A stretch of DNA of 64,000 nt, from positions 936,530 to 1,000,529 of the forward strand of contig NW_011887298.1 in the NCBI RefSeq assembly GCF_000151315.2. The letters run 5' to 3'. The stretch comes from Capsaspora owczarzaki ATCC 30864 (taxonomy: Eukaryota; Opisthokonta; Filasterea). Numbering within the stretch: the stretch's first letter is position 1; each line of letters begins with the position of its first letter. A program made the position numbers and the translations under genes. The notes under the pieces were generated by a model. The model was not told the origin of the DNA. It saw only the letters and a program-made list of their open reading frames with translations, and did no database searches. Shown here in pieces: positions 43,210-54,731 of the stretch.

Positions 43210-46200
43210 AGCTGCTTTGTAGTGTCGTTGTTGTCACTTTGGCGATCGTGTGTTTCGTTGCATTGCCGTTACTCACGGGAATCATGTGCAATGGGACCCT
43301 GTTTTGCTGTTTTGTTTCTGTTTGGCGTTGACTTTGTTGTGCACAGGACTATGTGGTTGCTCGTGAGACGCAGGCCGCAAGCGAAGCACTCCTGAACGAG
43401 TTTGAAGCGACGCCTGACGCCCTGGACACGGCTCGCATGGTGCTAGGTCAGTTCGGGGTCCTCGTCCATTGCATGCGTGCATTCGAAGCACGCGCGCCGG
43501 GGGGGGGGAATTGGCAAGCGCGCAAAAGCGTGGTGAATGGTGAACGGAACCAATGATCGTGCAATGCCTCGTCTATGAAAACCCAAAAAAACCGCATTGC
43601 TGGATCCATGCGATTCCATGCTCAGAACGCTGTCAACATGAAGCCGTTCGAATAACTGAATGCTCATCGAGTGGGGGGGGGGAGATGTGGATGGACTGAG
43701 ACAATGTTGTTCGTTTGGAGATCGTCCGACAACACCCAAAGCTGACGAAAACGCACCTTTTCACCTTTTCACCCCGCGGCACCTTTGCTCCTCAAGAGCA
43801 CATGATTGCTGCCGCTGGGGGGAAAGCCTCACAAATGATACTGACTGCATCCGAATTTTTTGTGCCACCTCTCATGCTTTGTCAGATTGGAGCGACGCGA
43901 GCAGCCATTTGCAGTTTCGCATGCTGCAAACGATCAACCGAGCGGTCAAGCGCGACTGGAACTTTGTATCCGAAGAGTACATTGTCGATTTGTTAACCTA
44001 CTTGCTAAACAAGGCGGCAGAAGTGATACAAACGTATGTAAATTTGTCCACGGGACAGTTGAGTGGTTGTGTTTTTTGTGTTTGTGTTTTTTTCCTCCCT
44101 CCCCGCCTTCCCATTCGCACCCCAACTCACACTCACCACTTCAACTTGTTTTCGCCTACCAAACTGTTGCTCTTCTCGCTTTATTTTAACATGTACAGAC
44201 CACGCAGCCCTAGGTACATTCGCAACGCTTTTTGCACAACGATTGCGTCCGTGTTGAGGCAAGGCTGGCTTGACGAAAGCAATCCGGAGCGTGCCCGGCG
44301 TCATCACCAGCGGCTGCTCGATACATTGCCGTCCTTTTTGCTATCGGACCAGCCCCAATTCCGGCTTCTGGGCGCGGCTTTGAGTATCGCTGCGCTCGAG
44401 GCGTTTTCCATCTTCAAGCCGCCAGAAACGATCGAGTACCACCATTTGCGCAAGCGCGAGTTTGAGCACACTGCTCTTCTCCCCATGTTTGCACAGACCC
44501 TGGATGCTCTGCACAACTCCATCATGACCCTCATTGGGGTCATTTCCGAGTTCCAGCAGGCGCCTGCCACCAACCACCCCCTGATGCCTGCGTTGAGCTC
44601 GTGGCTCGTCGTTACCAGCCAACTGCTGAATGCCTGCTGCCAGATTGTGTCGTGGCAGTTTACAACTGAGGTGATGCCACGGTTTGACACGACCGACAAC
44701 ACCCAGACCATGCCGCTGAAGCCGCCGGCAGCGTGGCGCCCCGTGTTCGTCTCATCTTTGCCGCCTCTCGCAGCGCTGGAGCAACAGCACTCACTGCTCG
44801 CGCGGGGACCTGAAACCTCGTGGCTGGTCTCCTTCTTCTTCTCAATGTACGATCTTTTGCGCCCCGTCGCGTTCAGCGGCCTCTTTAGCAACTTCTCCGA
44901 GCTCAACAGCCATCTGAGCGACTGTACCGAGATGGCGCATCGTTGTATCGAGCAACTCAGCTCATTGCACGGCCCGCTTCTTGACCAAGACGGCCCCGCG
45001 CCTGGAGCGCCCATGGCACTGGCCAAAGCCAGTTACTTTCAGTGCTACGTCCAGCATCTCGTGAACCTGACGAGCGGCTGGCTGGACGATTATCGTCGGG
45101 TATGTCAACAGCAACGCCAGCAGCAACAGCATGACATGAACCACGATCGTCGAGGTCATCGCCAACGGCATGTTGGTGTGTCAGCAGGAGATGTTGGTTC
45201 CATTGACTTGGGTGACGGCGGCCCTCTGGATCGGGAGCTGACTGCCCTGACGACTACCTTCAAGCGTCTCACCAACGCCTGCGGTGTCGTATCCATGTGC
45301 AACATGCTTGGGAATGAGCAGATGCTTGTCCGATTTGCCGAGTGTATGGTCGCCTTGTCGTGTGCCTGCATGAAGCCCGAAACAAAGGCGATCGAGCGGT
45401 CGGCTGCCGATGGGCTTGAGGAATTGTTGACGGCGTGGGGCCCTCTCCTTTCTCACGAAGCTGCGCGCGACTTTTGGCACCCCCATGCTTTCCAAGTGTT
45501 TGCAACGTTTGTCGAGTCCAAGATGCAGTCCACCAACATCAACTCGGCGAGTGACAGCAAGAACGACGAAGACGACGACGACGACGACGACGACGATGAC
45601 CTTGCCAGTCTGGACGACGACGAGTTTGACGTGGACCACGCGGTTTTTGCCGAGTTGCTCCAGTCTGTCGCGCAGCTTGGTCGCCATTGCATTCTTCAGG
45701 CGATCGAGCTCCTGACGAAATGCCTGCACGAGCGCTTGCAAATGCTCGACTCGTGGGCCACCCAGCTTCCCAGCGTTGTTGCCAACGTACAAGCAACGCA
45801 GCGCGCCGATTCTTCCAGCGCTATGCTGGCATTGGTCGTCAAGGCCTCCCGCTTGCCTCCAGGTTTCAACGACCAGTTGCACTGGCTCGTGCTGATTGCA
45901 GGATGCCTGATTGCAGACCCGCAAGGCACTGGCGAGACGCCACTCATTCCTCGCGAAGTCATGAACGCGTCGCACCACAGCAGCGCGGTTCATGGCGACG
46001 ATCCTGTGGTTGGTCTCATTTCGTTGGTGCACGAGCTGTGCAACATTGAAAGTCGTGTTTTGACAATGGAGCTCGGGTTTTTGCCAGCCTCGCTGCTCAG
46101 CCCCGAGCTTGCGCTCACGCTTGTCTGGTGGCTCAACCGTTGGACGGCCACGTACTTGCTGCTCGACGAACGCAACTACAGCACCGGGGGTCAGCACTTG

Positions 46201-47979
46201 AGTCCGGCCATTGTGAACGCTTACGGGCACGACACGCCTCACGAGCACATTATTCCTGAAATGATTCTCGGAAAAATCTCCCTCAACCTCGTTCATTGGA
46301 ACAGCGAGCCACGCGTTGTCCGCGAGTCGGTCGACTTGTTGCAGACCTTCACCACGGGTCGCGTCACTTGCGCCGTCGCGCTGTGCTCCCCAGCCGTTGC
46401 GGACATTGTCCGAAATCTTTGCGCCGAAGCAGCCCTCACCGAGATTGCCCTCTCGCCCGTCTACGCAAACCTGCCCCTCGAGGCAGCTCAGCAGCAGTGC
46501 GTCTCGCTCTTCAACGGCAACGCGTTCCAGCGCACAAGCCTCACCAACCTCCCGTCGTCGACCCTGACAACGCTCACAAACTCGTTGTGCGAAATGGGCG
46601 TTTCCGACATTGGAAGCCACGCAGCCAGGAGCGCTGCAGCACTTGTTGCGCGCTATCTGAGCCGACCCGACGCCGATGCGGCCGAGCTCGAGCTGACGCG
46701 CCAGCGCATTATCGAAGGCCAGGAGCTCAAGCTGCACCAGCAGCGACACACCGCGACGCTGCTTGATGCCGTCACATCAAAGTTCCGGTCGCTGGTGCAG
46801 CACCCGCATTTCACCGCTACCGCCCAGCTCCACCCTGTGCGACTTGCCGTCGAGAAGCATCTCGAGTGTCTTTGCGGAATTGCGCTGCTCACTCCTGGCA
46901 ACGACGCGACTGCCGAGTTGCTCGCTTCCTACCTGCACGAGCTCTTCCCACTGCTTATCGAGCTGATTGCCCTCTACTCGACCTGCCCCGAGATTTGCAC
47001 ATTGGTCGTGAGCTTGTTTGGCGGCATTGCCGAAAAGCAGATTGCCATGCTGAGCCAGCGCAATTCCGATCGCTTCCTCCAAGCGGTGGTCTCGATGGCC
47101 GAGACCTTCTTCCACTACCGAATGGCCAACACGATTGCCGCCACGCGCGCAGGCGACATGGAGGAGACACGCCACAGCGACCTGCTGGTCTTGATCAAGC
47201 TGTTTGAGGACGTGCTGCATCGCGAGTTCCTCGACCTCAACAGCGGTCTGGACGCGTTCGGAGACAGCGATGGATTGGTCGCTGAGGTGCACGTCCATCC
47301 CGAACCCGGCGGCATTGCCGCAACGACCGTGGTGCTGCATGGCCTGCGCTTGCTCATTCCTGTCGTTTGCCGCGACTTGATGCTCATCCCGTACATTGCC
47401 AACGGACTTTTCAAGCTCATTTCCTTCACGCTCTCGTTCTGCGCCGAGAGGCTGCTTCAACCCGAGCATGCACAGGACTGGGAGCTGATTGTGCATGCCG
47501 TCACGATGGGATTGGCGTCCAACCACAACGACACGGTGCGATATTCCTTCCAGGCCGTGTTTGATCTCTGCCGGCAATCGTTCAAGGTTGCCAGCGGCGA
47601 CAGCCCGCTCCAAGAGCCTCAGCAGGCCTTGGACCTGTCGGCCCTGCCGCCTCACGTCCCTGCAACCCTCGACGCCATGCTCCGGGCAACGGTGGAGAAC
47701 ATGGTGCTCAAGCCCTTCAGCTACGGACACATGGACACGGCTGCCGAGTCCCTGCTCGCCGCTATCTGCTGCGTGCCCAGCAGCTATCAGGCTTTTGTGC
47801 ACGAAATTGTCGAGTCGCAACGAAACATCATCGATCCCACCCGACTCGAGCGACTCCAGGAAGCGCTGCTCTCCTTGTTGTTTGGTTTCAACAAGCCCAC
47901 CGAGAAGGAGACTCTGCAAGCCTTCCGCGCTCGCTGTCGTCAAGCCCTTCCCAGTGCTCGCAGCGTCATTTCGCGATGA
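43099..47979 (+). CDS. XPO4: Exportin-4
   Basis: Four exons: 43099-43155, 43347-43446, 43886-44033 and 44214-47979; phases 0, 1 and 2 agree and give 1356 aa (human 1151). The join at exon 3 yields ARMVLDWSDASSHLQFRMLQ then TINRAVKRDW, matching the XPO4 segment ILETS-x-x-x-x-LFQAATAIMEAVVREW. Later family blocks are HWLVLIAGCLIADPQGTGET then PLIP, VESRVLTMELGFLPASLLSP and LNRWTATYLLLDE. The rest is HEAT-repeat helices. Insertions include a Gln/His/Arg-rich segment near 45110-45180 and an acidic run near 45565-45600. XPO4 exports eIF5A and Smad3 and imports Sox-type factors in animals. The large last exon is unbroken. Confidence 0.92.
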
Positions 47980-48211
47980 GCGGAACCCGCTGACACTGAT
48001 GCATTTTTGAAATCTTGCCGTACACTATTGTTGTTTTGAAGTGAACTTTGATGTTGTACTTTTACAAAAATCACCAACGATAAAGACTACCACGCAACCA
48101 CGCTGCTGGAAAACAATTGTTTTTGTTCTGGAGAAGCAAAAGTTGGATGGGTGTCAAACCAAAACCAACAAGAAGAGAGCGAGAAAAAGAGAACGCACGC
48201 ATCGCGGTTCA

Positions 48212-49677
48212 TCAATACGTGTAGCCACCGTACTGCTGGTTGCCGGGCTGTGGCGCATAGCCTGGATACTGAGGCTGTTGCTGCTGTTGCTGCTGCTGCT
48301 GCGGCGGCGGCTGTTGCTGCTGCGGAGGGTAGGCTGGCTGGGGTGGCTGCGAACCTTGGGGCTGTGGGACCCGCTGTTGCTGCTGTTGTTGTTGGAACGA
48401 CTGCGGGGTGGCATACGGCGAGTACTGTGGCTGTTGTTGCTGCTGCGGAGGAGAAACCACTCCGCCTGCATAAGGAGCGCTGGCCGGGTGGTGCTGCGTG
48501 GCGACTGGGCTTGCAGCGGTCGTCGGGCCAGCCGAGCCCGGGTTGCCAGGAACGGGACGAGCAGGTTGCGCAAACGCCTGAGGCTGTCCATACGGCGATC
48601 CATAGGGCACTTGCTGCGGAGGCTGAGCCTGCAGAGCTTGCTGAGGAGGCGCCTGCGGTTGTCCCGAGTACAGCTGTTGCTGGCTGGGAGGACCGCTCCA
48701 GGTGGGTGCGCCTGCGGTGAACTGTTGCGGCTGTTGCGGGTGTTGTTGCTGCTGCTGCGGTGGTTGCTGCTGCTGCTGCGGTGGTTGCTGCTGTTGAGGT
48801 TGCTGTGGACCATTTGGACCGGGGACGGCAACTTTGGATCGCCCAGAAGCAGTCAAGGCCTCTGTCAATCACAGAAACACAGAAATGAACCGAGCTGCTG
48901 CAACACAAAAAAGAACGACGCATGCCAACGCCTTTCCGGGCCGCGCCTTACCAAAATCGTTGCTGTTCAGACGCATGACCGAAGCGGGGTTGGGCTGGTG
49001 GTCCTTCAGAGGGTCAAATTCGCGACTGGCCTTCGAGTCCACGGCTGGCGATCAAAGCCGAGAGAGTGAGAGACGCTTGCAACACAGCAGTGGACAGAAT
49101 GAAAGCAAGACGCGACCTACCTTTGGGAGCCACAGCGACGCTCTCCTGCGCCGCAGAAGCGGTGACAGCGGTAGCAGCACTAGAGCCAGAAGCAGCCGAG
49201 TTCGCGTTCGCAGCACCATCGGCCACGCCACCAGACGGGGCACCGCTGTACCGTGGCTGGTCGAGTTGACCAAGCAGAAGATGCACCTTCTCGCGGAAGT
49301 TGTCAATCTCGCGCTCGATCGCTTGGACCACCGCCTGGTTTCCGGCAGCACGAAGCGCGGTCGCGATCTTGATTTGCTCGGCATTCTTGACTGGGAAAGC
49401 CCAACAAGCAAAACGCAAGCAACAATTTTGAGCGATTCAAAGCATTAGCTCGGTGGCAGGAACAACGTTCTGCATGTCTCAGAAACTCTGCTCTCACCTT
49501 GAATCCTAATTTGGAGCAGACGGCTGTACGACTTGGCGTGCGTCAAATCCTGGTTGTCACTGATCGTAATCCAGTCACCATCTGCACAGAAATTCAACCA
49601 ACACCAACGTGGAAATGAGTTGAACGCAGGCTTTGGACGGATGTGATCCATTGAAAATCATCGAGTTTCAATACAAG

Positions 49678-49711
<34 letters not shown>

Positions 49712-50075
49712 AAGCCTTTTTTTTTTTTTTTTTTTTCCTTTCAATACAAACGTCAGCGGATTTTTTTTTTTCAGCCTTCCACTGCCCCCGCCCCGCCTCG
49801 AAATGACCCGCCGCGTTGCAATCATCCACGAATCGGAAGAAGAAGAAGAAGAGCTGAAACGCACCAGTGTCGCGGTACTTGATGAGGAGGTCGTCGGAGG
49901 GACTGAGGCGGCCGCGGAAGACGCGCTGCATCATCAGAATGAGCTCGTCCAGCGTAATCTCGTCGTTCGTGATGGGGATGCGGCGGACGTCGTCCTCGTA
50001 CTGCGCCTTGATGATCAGCAGCCCTTCGCTCAGTCGCGCCGACGGCAGCGATGCAAACACGGATGAGTCGCCCAT
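48212..50075 (-). CDS. TFG: TFG-like PB1 protein of ER exit sites
   Basis: Five minus-strand exons: 49865-50075, 49498-49581, 49121-49390, 48952-49044 and 48212-48861, all split in phase 1; 435 aa (human TFG 400). The N-terminal PB1 domain reads [31 protein letters not shown] and, across the first junction, [17 protein letters not shown], close to human YKDEDGDLITIFDSSDL. A coiled-coil follows ([20 protein letters not shown]). A short FDPLK motif is shared with human TFG. The last exon is a Pro/Gln-rich disordered tail ending [11 protein letters not shown] oligomerises at the ER-Golgi interface and organises COPII carriers. Intron 1 contains a long A run facing a T run. Confidence 0.9.
49680..49736. 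repeat. A30/T20 inverted homopolymer in TFG intron 1
   Basis: A run of 30 A (49680-49709), a 7-base spacer, then 20 T (49717-49736). The two arms can pair as a hairpin in RNA or DNA. Confidence 0.8.
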
Positions 50076-50199
50076 GATGAGGATGACGATGATGACAGAG
50101 CTTGGTTTGAATTGAAAAAAAAAAAAAGAAAAAATAAAGGAGTGAATGTAAATCTTGGACAAATTTTAATCGAAAAACTACACCAACAACAAAACTACG

Positions 50200-52095
50200 C
50201 TACGGCACGACGCGGATGCTGCCATCGGCAATGGAAGCGTGAATCAGCCGCGCAAGGCGATCCACGCCGGAAAGCAGCTCGGCTTCCGGGTGGAAGGCAA
50301 TGCCAAGGCGCATGCAGTGGCCGAACGTCTTGCTTTGCGAAAACCGATTGCCTGGTTGGAAGCCAACAGCAAACTCGCGCCGCGCACGCGCCAAGAGGGC
50401 TTCCGTGTCGACGGCGGTGTCGCGAAACTCGACCCACATGAACAAGCCTCCTTGCGGCTCGATCAGGTTGACAACGCCGGCTGGAATGGCCTGCCGCAGC
50501 TTGGCACAAACTGCCGCCATCCGAGCGCCGTACGCTGCTTGCAGCGCCGCAATCACGCGATCGAGGCTGCCGTTCTGGATGGCCGTGCCCATCAGCCCAC
50601 TCATGCAATGCTGCACGCCTCCACCGCTTGCCATAAAACCGCTGAGTCAAGAAGAAGAAGAAGAAGAAGAGCACGAGCACGAAAGTAAATGTAAAGTGCG
50701 GAAAATCGATCCGTGCCACGCAACACACAACACAACACAATACCCTTACGTGTTTGTCAGCTTTTCTTGGATATCGACCCATGCTTCAATCCAACCCAGT
50801 CGCACGCCAGGTCCGAAAATCTTGGAAAAGCTGGCATTGGAAATAACATGGCCCCGTTTGGACGCCGCTGGCGTGTCGCGCAAAATTGCAGCATCGTATG
50901 AAAACAGGCGAGGAACGGGTGGCTGAGCTCCCTTGTAGCAAAGCAGCTCATACACGTCGTCGCAAACCACAATGACATTGTACTGATGCGCGAGGGCCAC
51001 AATTCGCTGTCGTTTCTCGTGAGAGATGGTGGTTCCGCGCGGATTCGAGAATGTTGGCACCAGGTACAGCATTGCAGAGTAGCCTTCGGAGGGATCTGCA
51101 CATCCAAGGGTGTGAATGAGCATGATATGCGCGCGCGCGCGTTGTTCATCAGTCGCAAACAACTTTGTCACCAAGAAACACCAGAAACACACTGTACTTT
51201 TTATCGGGATTGCTTTCAGCTGCTTCTCTAAATCCTCGACGTTAATGCCATCGTCATCAGTCCGAACACCCACCGTCTTGAGGTGGTGCTCAAGAATCAA
51301 TTGCTCTGCGAGAAAGTACGTCGGATCCTCAATCAGGACGGGGTCACCCGGCTTCATCAAATGCGTGCAAGCAAACGACAAGCCCTGCGACGCTCCAGCT
51401 GTTGCCATAAGGTGTGTCCTGAATAGGATTCAAGCGGTGCACACAATGAGGTCGTGATCAAGTGATCAAGTGAAACTTTTTAATTCGGATACGACTCATA
51501 ACAAAAAAGTCCTATTCCCCCTCCCTCTCAAACCCCGACCCAAAATCTATCAAGTCAATCCTTTTGCCTTACGCATCGACGTGCGGGTCGTTGTAATGCA
51601 AGCGCAAGAAAGCAGCGAGCTGGTTGATAAACACCGCATCGCCAGCAATTGGGCCGTACTGCAGCAGCGTATACGCGTCCGGATCCGCCTACAAGTTCAA
51701 ATCCCCCAAAAATGAGCTCGAAATCCTCACCGATTCAGAGATGATCAGACAAGAACAAGAGTCGGAAACATTCAGACGTCGGACAAGAATAAAATAGCTA
51801 GTTAGAAACTCCCCACACATTCAGAGATTCAGAGACTCAGATTAAGAGATTCAGAGACTCAGAGACTCAGAGATTCAGACAATTGTGATTGAAATTTGGC
51901 CAAGATTGAAAATCTGACCTCGAGTCGCTCAATGGTCGCCTGCTTCAGGACTGGAACGATCTGCCGCAGCAGCGACTCGTCCGGCGCCCCGAAGGAGAAG
52001 GAAACCTCGCCAGGTCGAACGTCAAACAGGATGTTCTGCGCAGTGGCTGCCGACGACGAGGCGGTCGAGACAAAGTCGCTCGCGGCGGAAGTCAT
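50200..52095 (-). CDS. Fold-type I PLP-dependent aminotransferase
   Basis: Five minus-strand exons: 51919-52095, 51573-51688, 51198-51418, 50750-51095 and 50200-50641; phases agree, giving 433 aa. Class I/II aminotransferase signatures appear in order: LLQYGPIAG, ATAGASQGLSFAC, EDPTYF, VPTFSNPRGTTIS, VVCDDVYELL, the PLP-lysine motif ISNASFSKIFGPGVRLGW, and CMRLGIAFHP near the end. It most resembles the stand-alone aminotransferases related to yeast YER152C and to the catalytic half of bacterial MocR regulators (2-aminoadipate or aromatic amino acid transaminases). The exact substrate cannot be read from sequence. No targeting peptide is obvious. The stop codon lies only 124 bp from the TFG start. 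Intron 1 is rich in short CAGAGATT/CAGAGACT repeats. Confidence 0.88.
51800..51882. repeat. Short tandem repeats in aminotransferase intron 1
   Basis: Units of the form TTCAGAGA and CTCAGAGA repeat irregularly (best between 51820 and 51880). Confidence 0.6.
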
Positions 52096-52458
52096 GCTGA
52101 ATGCTGAATGCTGATGGATCAGAGTTGAGTTGGACTTTTGACTTGGGGAAATTGAAAGAAAAAAAATGGACTGAGATAGGCAAAGATGGGGGAACAATTA
52201 TGAAAGAGTGTCGAACTTTGAGGTACTCTAGACGAACGGGAGTAGGGGAGGCGAAATGGCCATGGAACAGCAGAACTGCGAACGAACGTTTTCAGTGCCG
52301 TCTAGACAATGTAGATTCAATACGAATGGCGCTAGGTCTCGATGGAAATGCTGTTCCAAATGAATGTCATGCAAACAGTCCCCGCGCTGCGCAGAGAGAG
52401 CTTGGCGCGGACGATGTGAATGCGCGACACAACGATTTCGTAGCTCTTAACTCTCATA
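52096..52458. other. Intergenic region
   Basis: 363 bp between the start of the aminotransferase gene and the 3' end of the RRG7-like gene, both on the minus strand. The plus-strand open frame here (to 52541) has no recognised features. Probably promoter and 3' UTR. Confidence 0.4.
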
Positions 52459-53313
52459 TTAATACAACTGGGTCTGCATGTGATGAATCGACACCTTGCT
52501 ACTACGTGCTCGCGATTGATTTAGATAGTCTTGCTGCGTAGTTGGCACGCGGGGATTGGCTGTCACAACGAGATCCGGAACGAGCGTGCGGAGAGCCTTG
52601 TTGATGCGAAACTGCAGGATTGGATGGCCTGCATTCAGCTCGGCCTGGCTCAGTTCCATTAAAATGACAGACTCAGCTATCCGATGAGCAAGGGCTTGGG
52701 CTTCTTGAGAAAATCCGGCTTCAGCGCACAAAACACCGACCGCACCATTGTGATTCTTGGCTGCGTTCGCCACAACACCTGACCGACACGTCGCATATCA
52801 GTCAGCATCTCCGTTGTGCGAATCACATATCTAATAATGCATGAAAACGCTTTGTTGCTGATCGCTTCACGAACAAACCATTCAGGCTTACTCTGAAATT
52901 CGCGAACAACGGCAGGCCCGACTCGAGTCTTGCCGCTCTTGCACTGAACAACTGCGAATATGCGACATGCTTCCGAGAGCTCCCATACGCCGTAGAGATC
53001 GACTCCACGGTCGTTCTTGCCTCCCGCTGGAGCAAGGCTGAACTTGAGCCTCTCAAGCAGGCTGCGTGTAGACTGCTCAAACTTGGACCCTTGCTCAACA
53101 TAGCCCTTGTTACGACTGGTACTAGTACTACGACTACTGCTGATGATGTTGTCGTTGCTTGTCTGCAGCTTCTCGGGGTTGGAAGCGGACGGTGCTTGAT
53201 GTTCGCGCCGGTCGTCTTGGCGGCTGAGCTCGACGTGCTGCTGTGCTGGGCTCAACGCAGCAGCAGCGACGGACGGCCTGTCTGTGCCCTGGCTCGACCA
53301 CGACGACCATGAC

Positions 53314-53354
<41 letters not shown>

Positions 53355-53405
53355 CAGAGTCCGAGCTTGAACGCGGGCGAACGTCAACCCAGGCAGCCTC
53401 AGCAT
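52459..53405 (-). CDS. RRG7-like mitochondrial PD-(D/E)XK protein
   Basis: Two minus-strand exons, 52892-53405 and 52459-52778. The donor TTCAGA|GTAAGC and acceptor GGTCAG|GTG join in phase 1 and give 277 aa. The N-terminus (MLRLPGLTFARVQARTLS) is a good mitochondrial presequence, followed by a long Ser run encoded by a TCA microsatellite. The core has GGKNDRGVDLYGVWEL and AVVQCKSGKTRVGP, i.e. the D...QxK metal site of PD-(D/E)XK nucleases in the fungal RRG7 family, then GVLCAEAGFSQEAQALA in exon 2. Yeast RRG7 is needed for respiratory growth and mtDNA stability. A role in mitochondrial DNA or RNA maintenance is inferred. It is head-to-head with TRAPPC10. Confidence 0.75.
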
Positions 53406-53579
53406 TGTTGACAAGGATTTTGACAAGATTTTGACAGCTTTTTTGAATGTCTGTGAATGAGGTTACCAAACAAACAAACAGCACAATAAAATAAAAATGA
53501 CTGATACTCTAACTCTATTGGAATCGTGATACAGTAGCTCCAGTCCAGTTCCAGTTCCAGTTCCAGTTCCAGTCGTACA
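53406..53579. promoter_or_regulatory. 174-bp divergent promoter with TTCCAG hexamer repeat
   Basis: Lies between the RRG7-like gene (minus) and TRAPPC10 (plus). About five tandem CCAGTT units (about 53540-53572) end 7 bp before the proposed TRAPPC10 ATG. No other element named. Confidence 0.45.
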
Positions 53580-54686
53580 ATGCCGAGACCGGTCGTCACT
53601 TGTAAGGATTGAGGGAGGCTGAAAACACCCCCAACCGCCATACCACCATGCAGCCATCAAAGCAATCGACCTCTCTCTTGTGTTGCTGACTGAATTTGAC
53701 TTGGCTTGTGCTCCAGATCTGGACGACGCGGGGCTGTGGCCGGTGCTCTCGCGGGGCTTCTCGAGCCGCTTACCGCTGACCAACCTGACCTGGCAGAGCG
53801 GGACGAGTCGCCGCCACCGCATCGCAGAGCTCGACATCCAGCTGCAGCCATTCTCAAGCACAGCCAGCTCGGCGGGCAAGACTGCAGACCGGATGGGCGC
53901 ACTCGCTGCCGACCCAGCTTCACCATTCCTGCATCTCTTCATTGTCAACTGCGAGGTTTGTTGGCTGGGTTTTGTTGATGATGGATGGGTTGATGGATGG
54001 ATGGATGATGTGTTCGGTGTGGCGGTTGCTCGGTTTGGGTGTTTGGTCTGGGAGCTCCATTGGAGCATTCTGAGCAAATTTGACGGAAACTCTGACTTTT
54101 GGCTTGTAATTTTTGGCAACCGATTCGCTTCCGACAACAACAACAACAACAACAAACACCAGGACACTGACCAGTACAAAGCCAAGGTCAAGCAGACCAT
54201 TGCCGATTGGCTAGAGTCATTCAAGGGCAGTTACAAGCAGGAATGGCTGATCATCTACGCAACCATGCCGACGAGCGCGACTGCCACCAAGCCAAAGCTA
54301 CAACTCTCAAAGCTTCAGCTTCGCAATGTATACGATCGCATCAAGAGCGACTTTGATGAAAAGAACAACAGGTGCGCACAGATCGAGCAGAAACATCAAA
54401 GGAAAGGGGGGGGGAATGTTCCACAATTCTTATGCTTTGTGTGTCGCGTGTCAATGCCTTTGATTCGTTGGTCTGAGCAGATGCATCCAGTTCCGAGGAA
54501 CAGAGGGCGAGGCAAAGCTGGCCGAATCGTGGGACGAACTCTTTGGCAAGGTGCAAAACTGTCTGATGAAAGCGTTCGACCGCCGGGTGGTCAATCTGGA
54601 GGACAATTTGCGAAAAGCCCTTGCCACGCGGCACATGCCTGGCTGGAACTATTGTGCATTTTTCATCATGAAGGTATGGCGTTTGC

Positions 54687-54731
<45 letters not shown>

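Noticed and set aside
43660-43885. N-terminal part of the very long exportin frame
   Set aside because: This stretch has a G run and no similarity to exportins; the splice from 43446 to 43886 restores the conserved XPO4 sequence, so it is intron.
45181-46749. 522-codon minus-strand open frame
   Set aside because: Antisense to the conserved HEAT-repeat region of exportin-4; no independent evidence.
52677-52891. Unspliced C-terminus of the RRG7-like frame
   Set aside because: Reading through loses the GVLCAEAGFSQEAQ block; a consensus donor at 52892|52891 and acceptor before 52778 restore it in phase.
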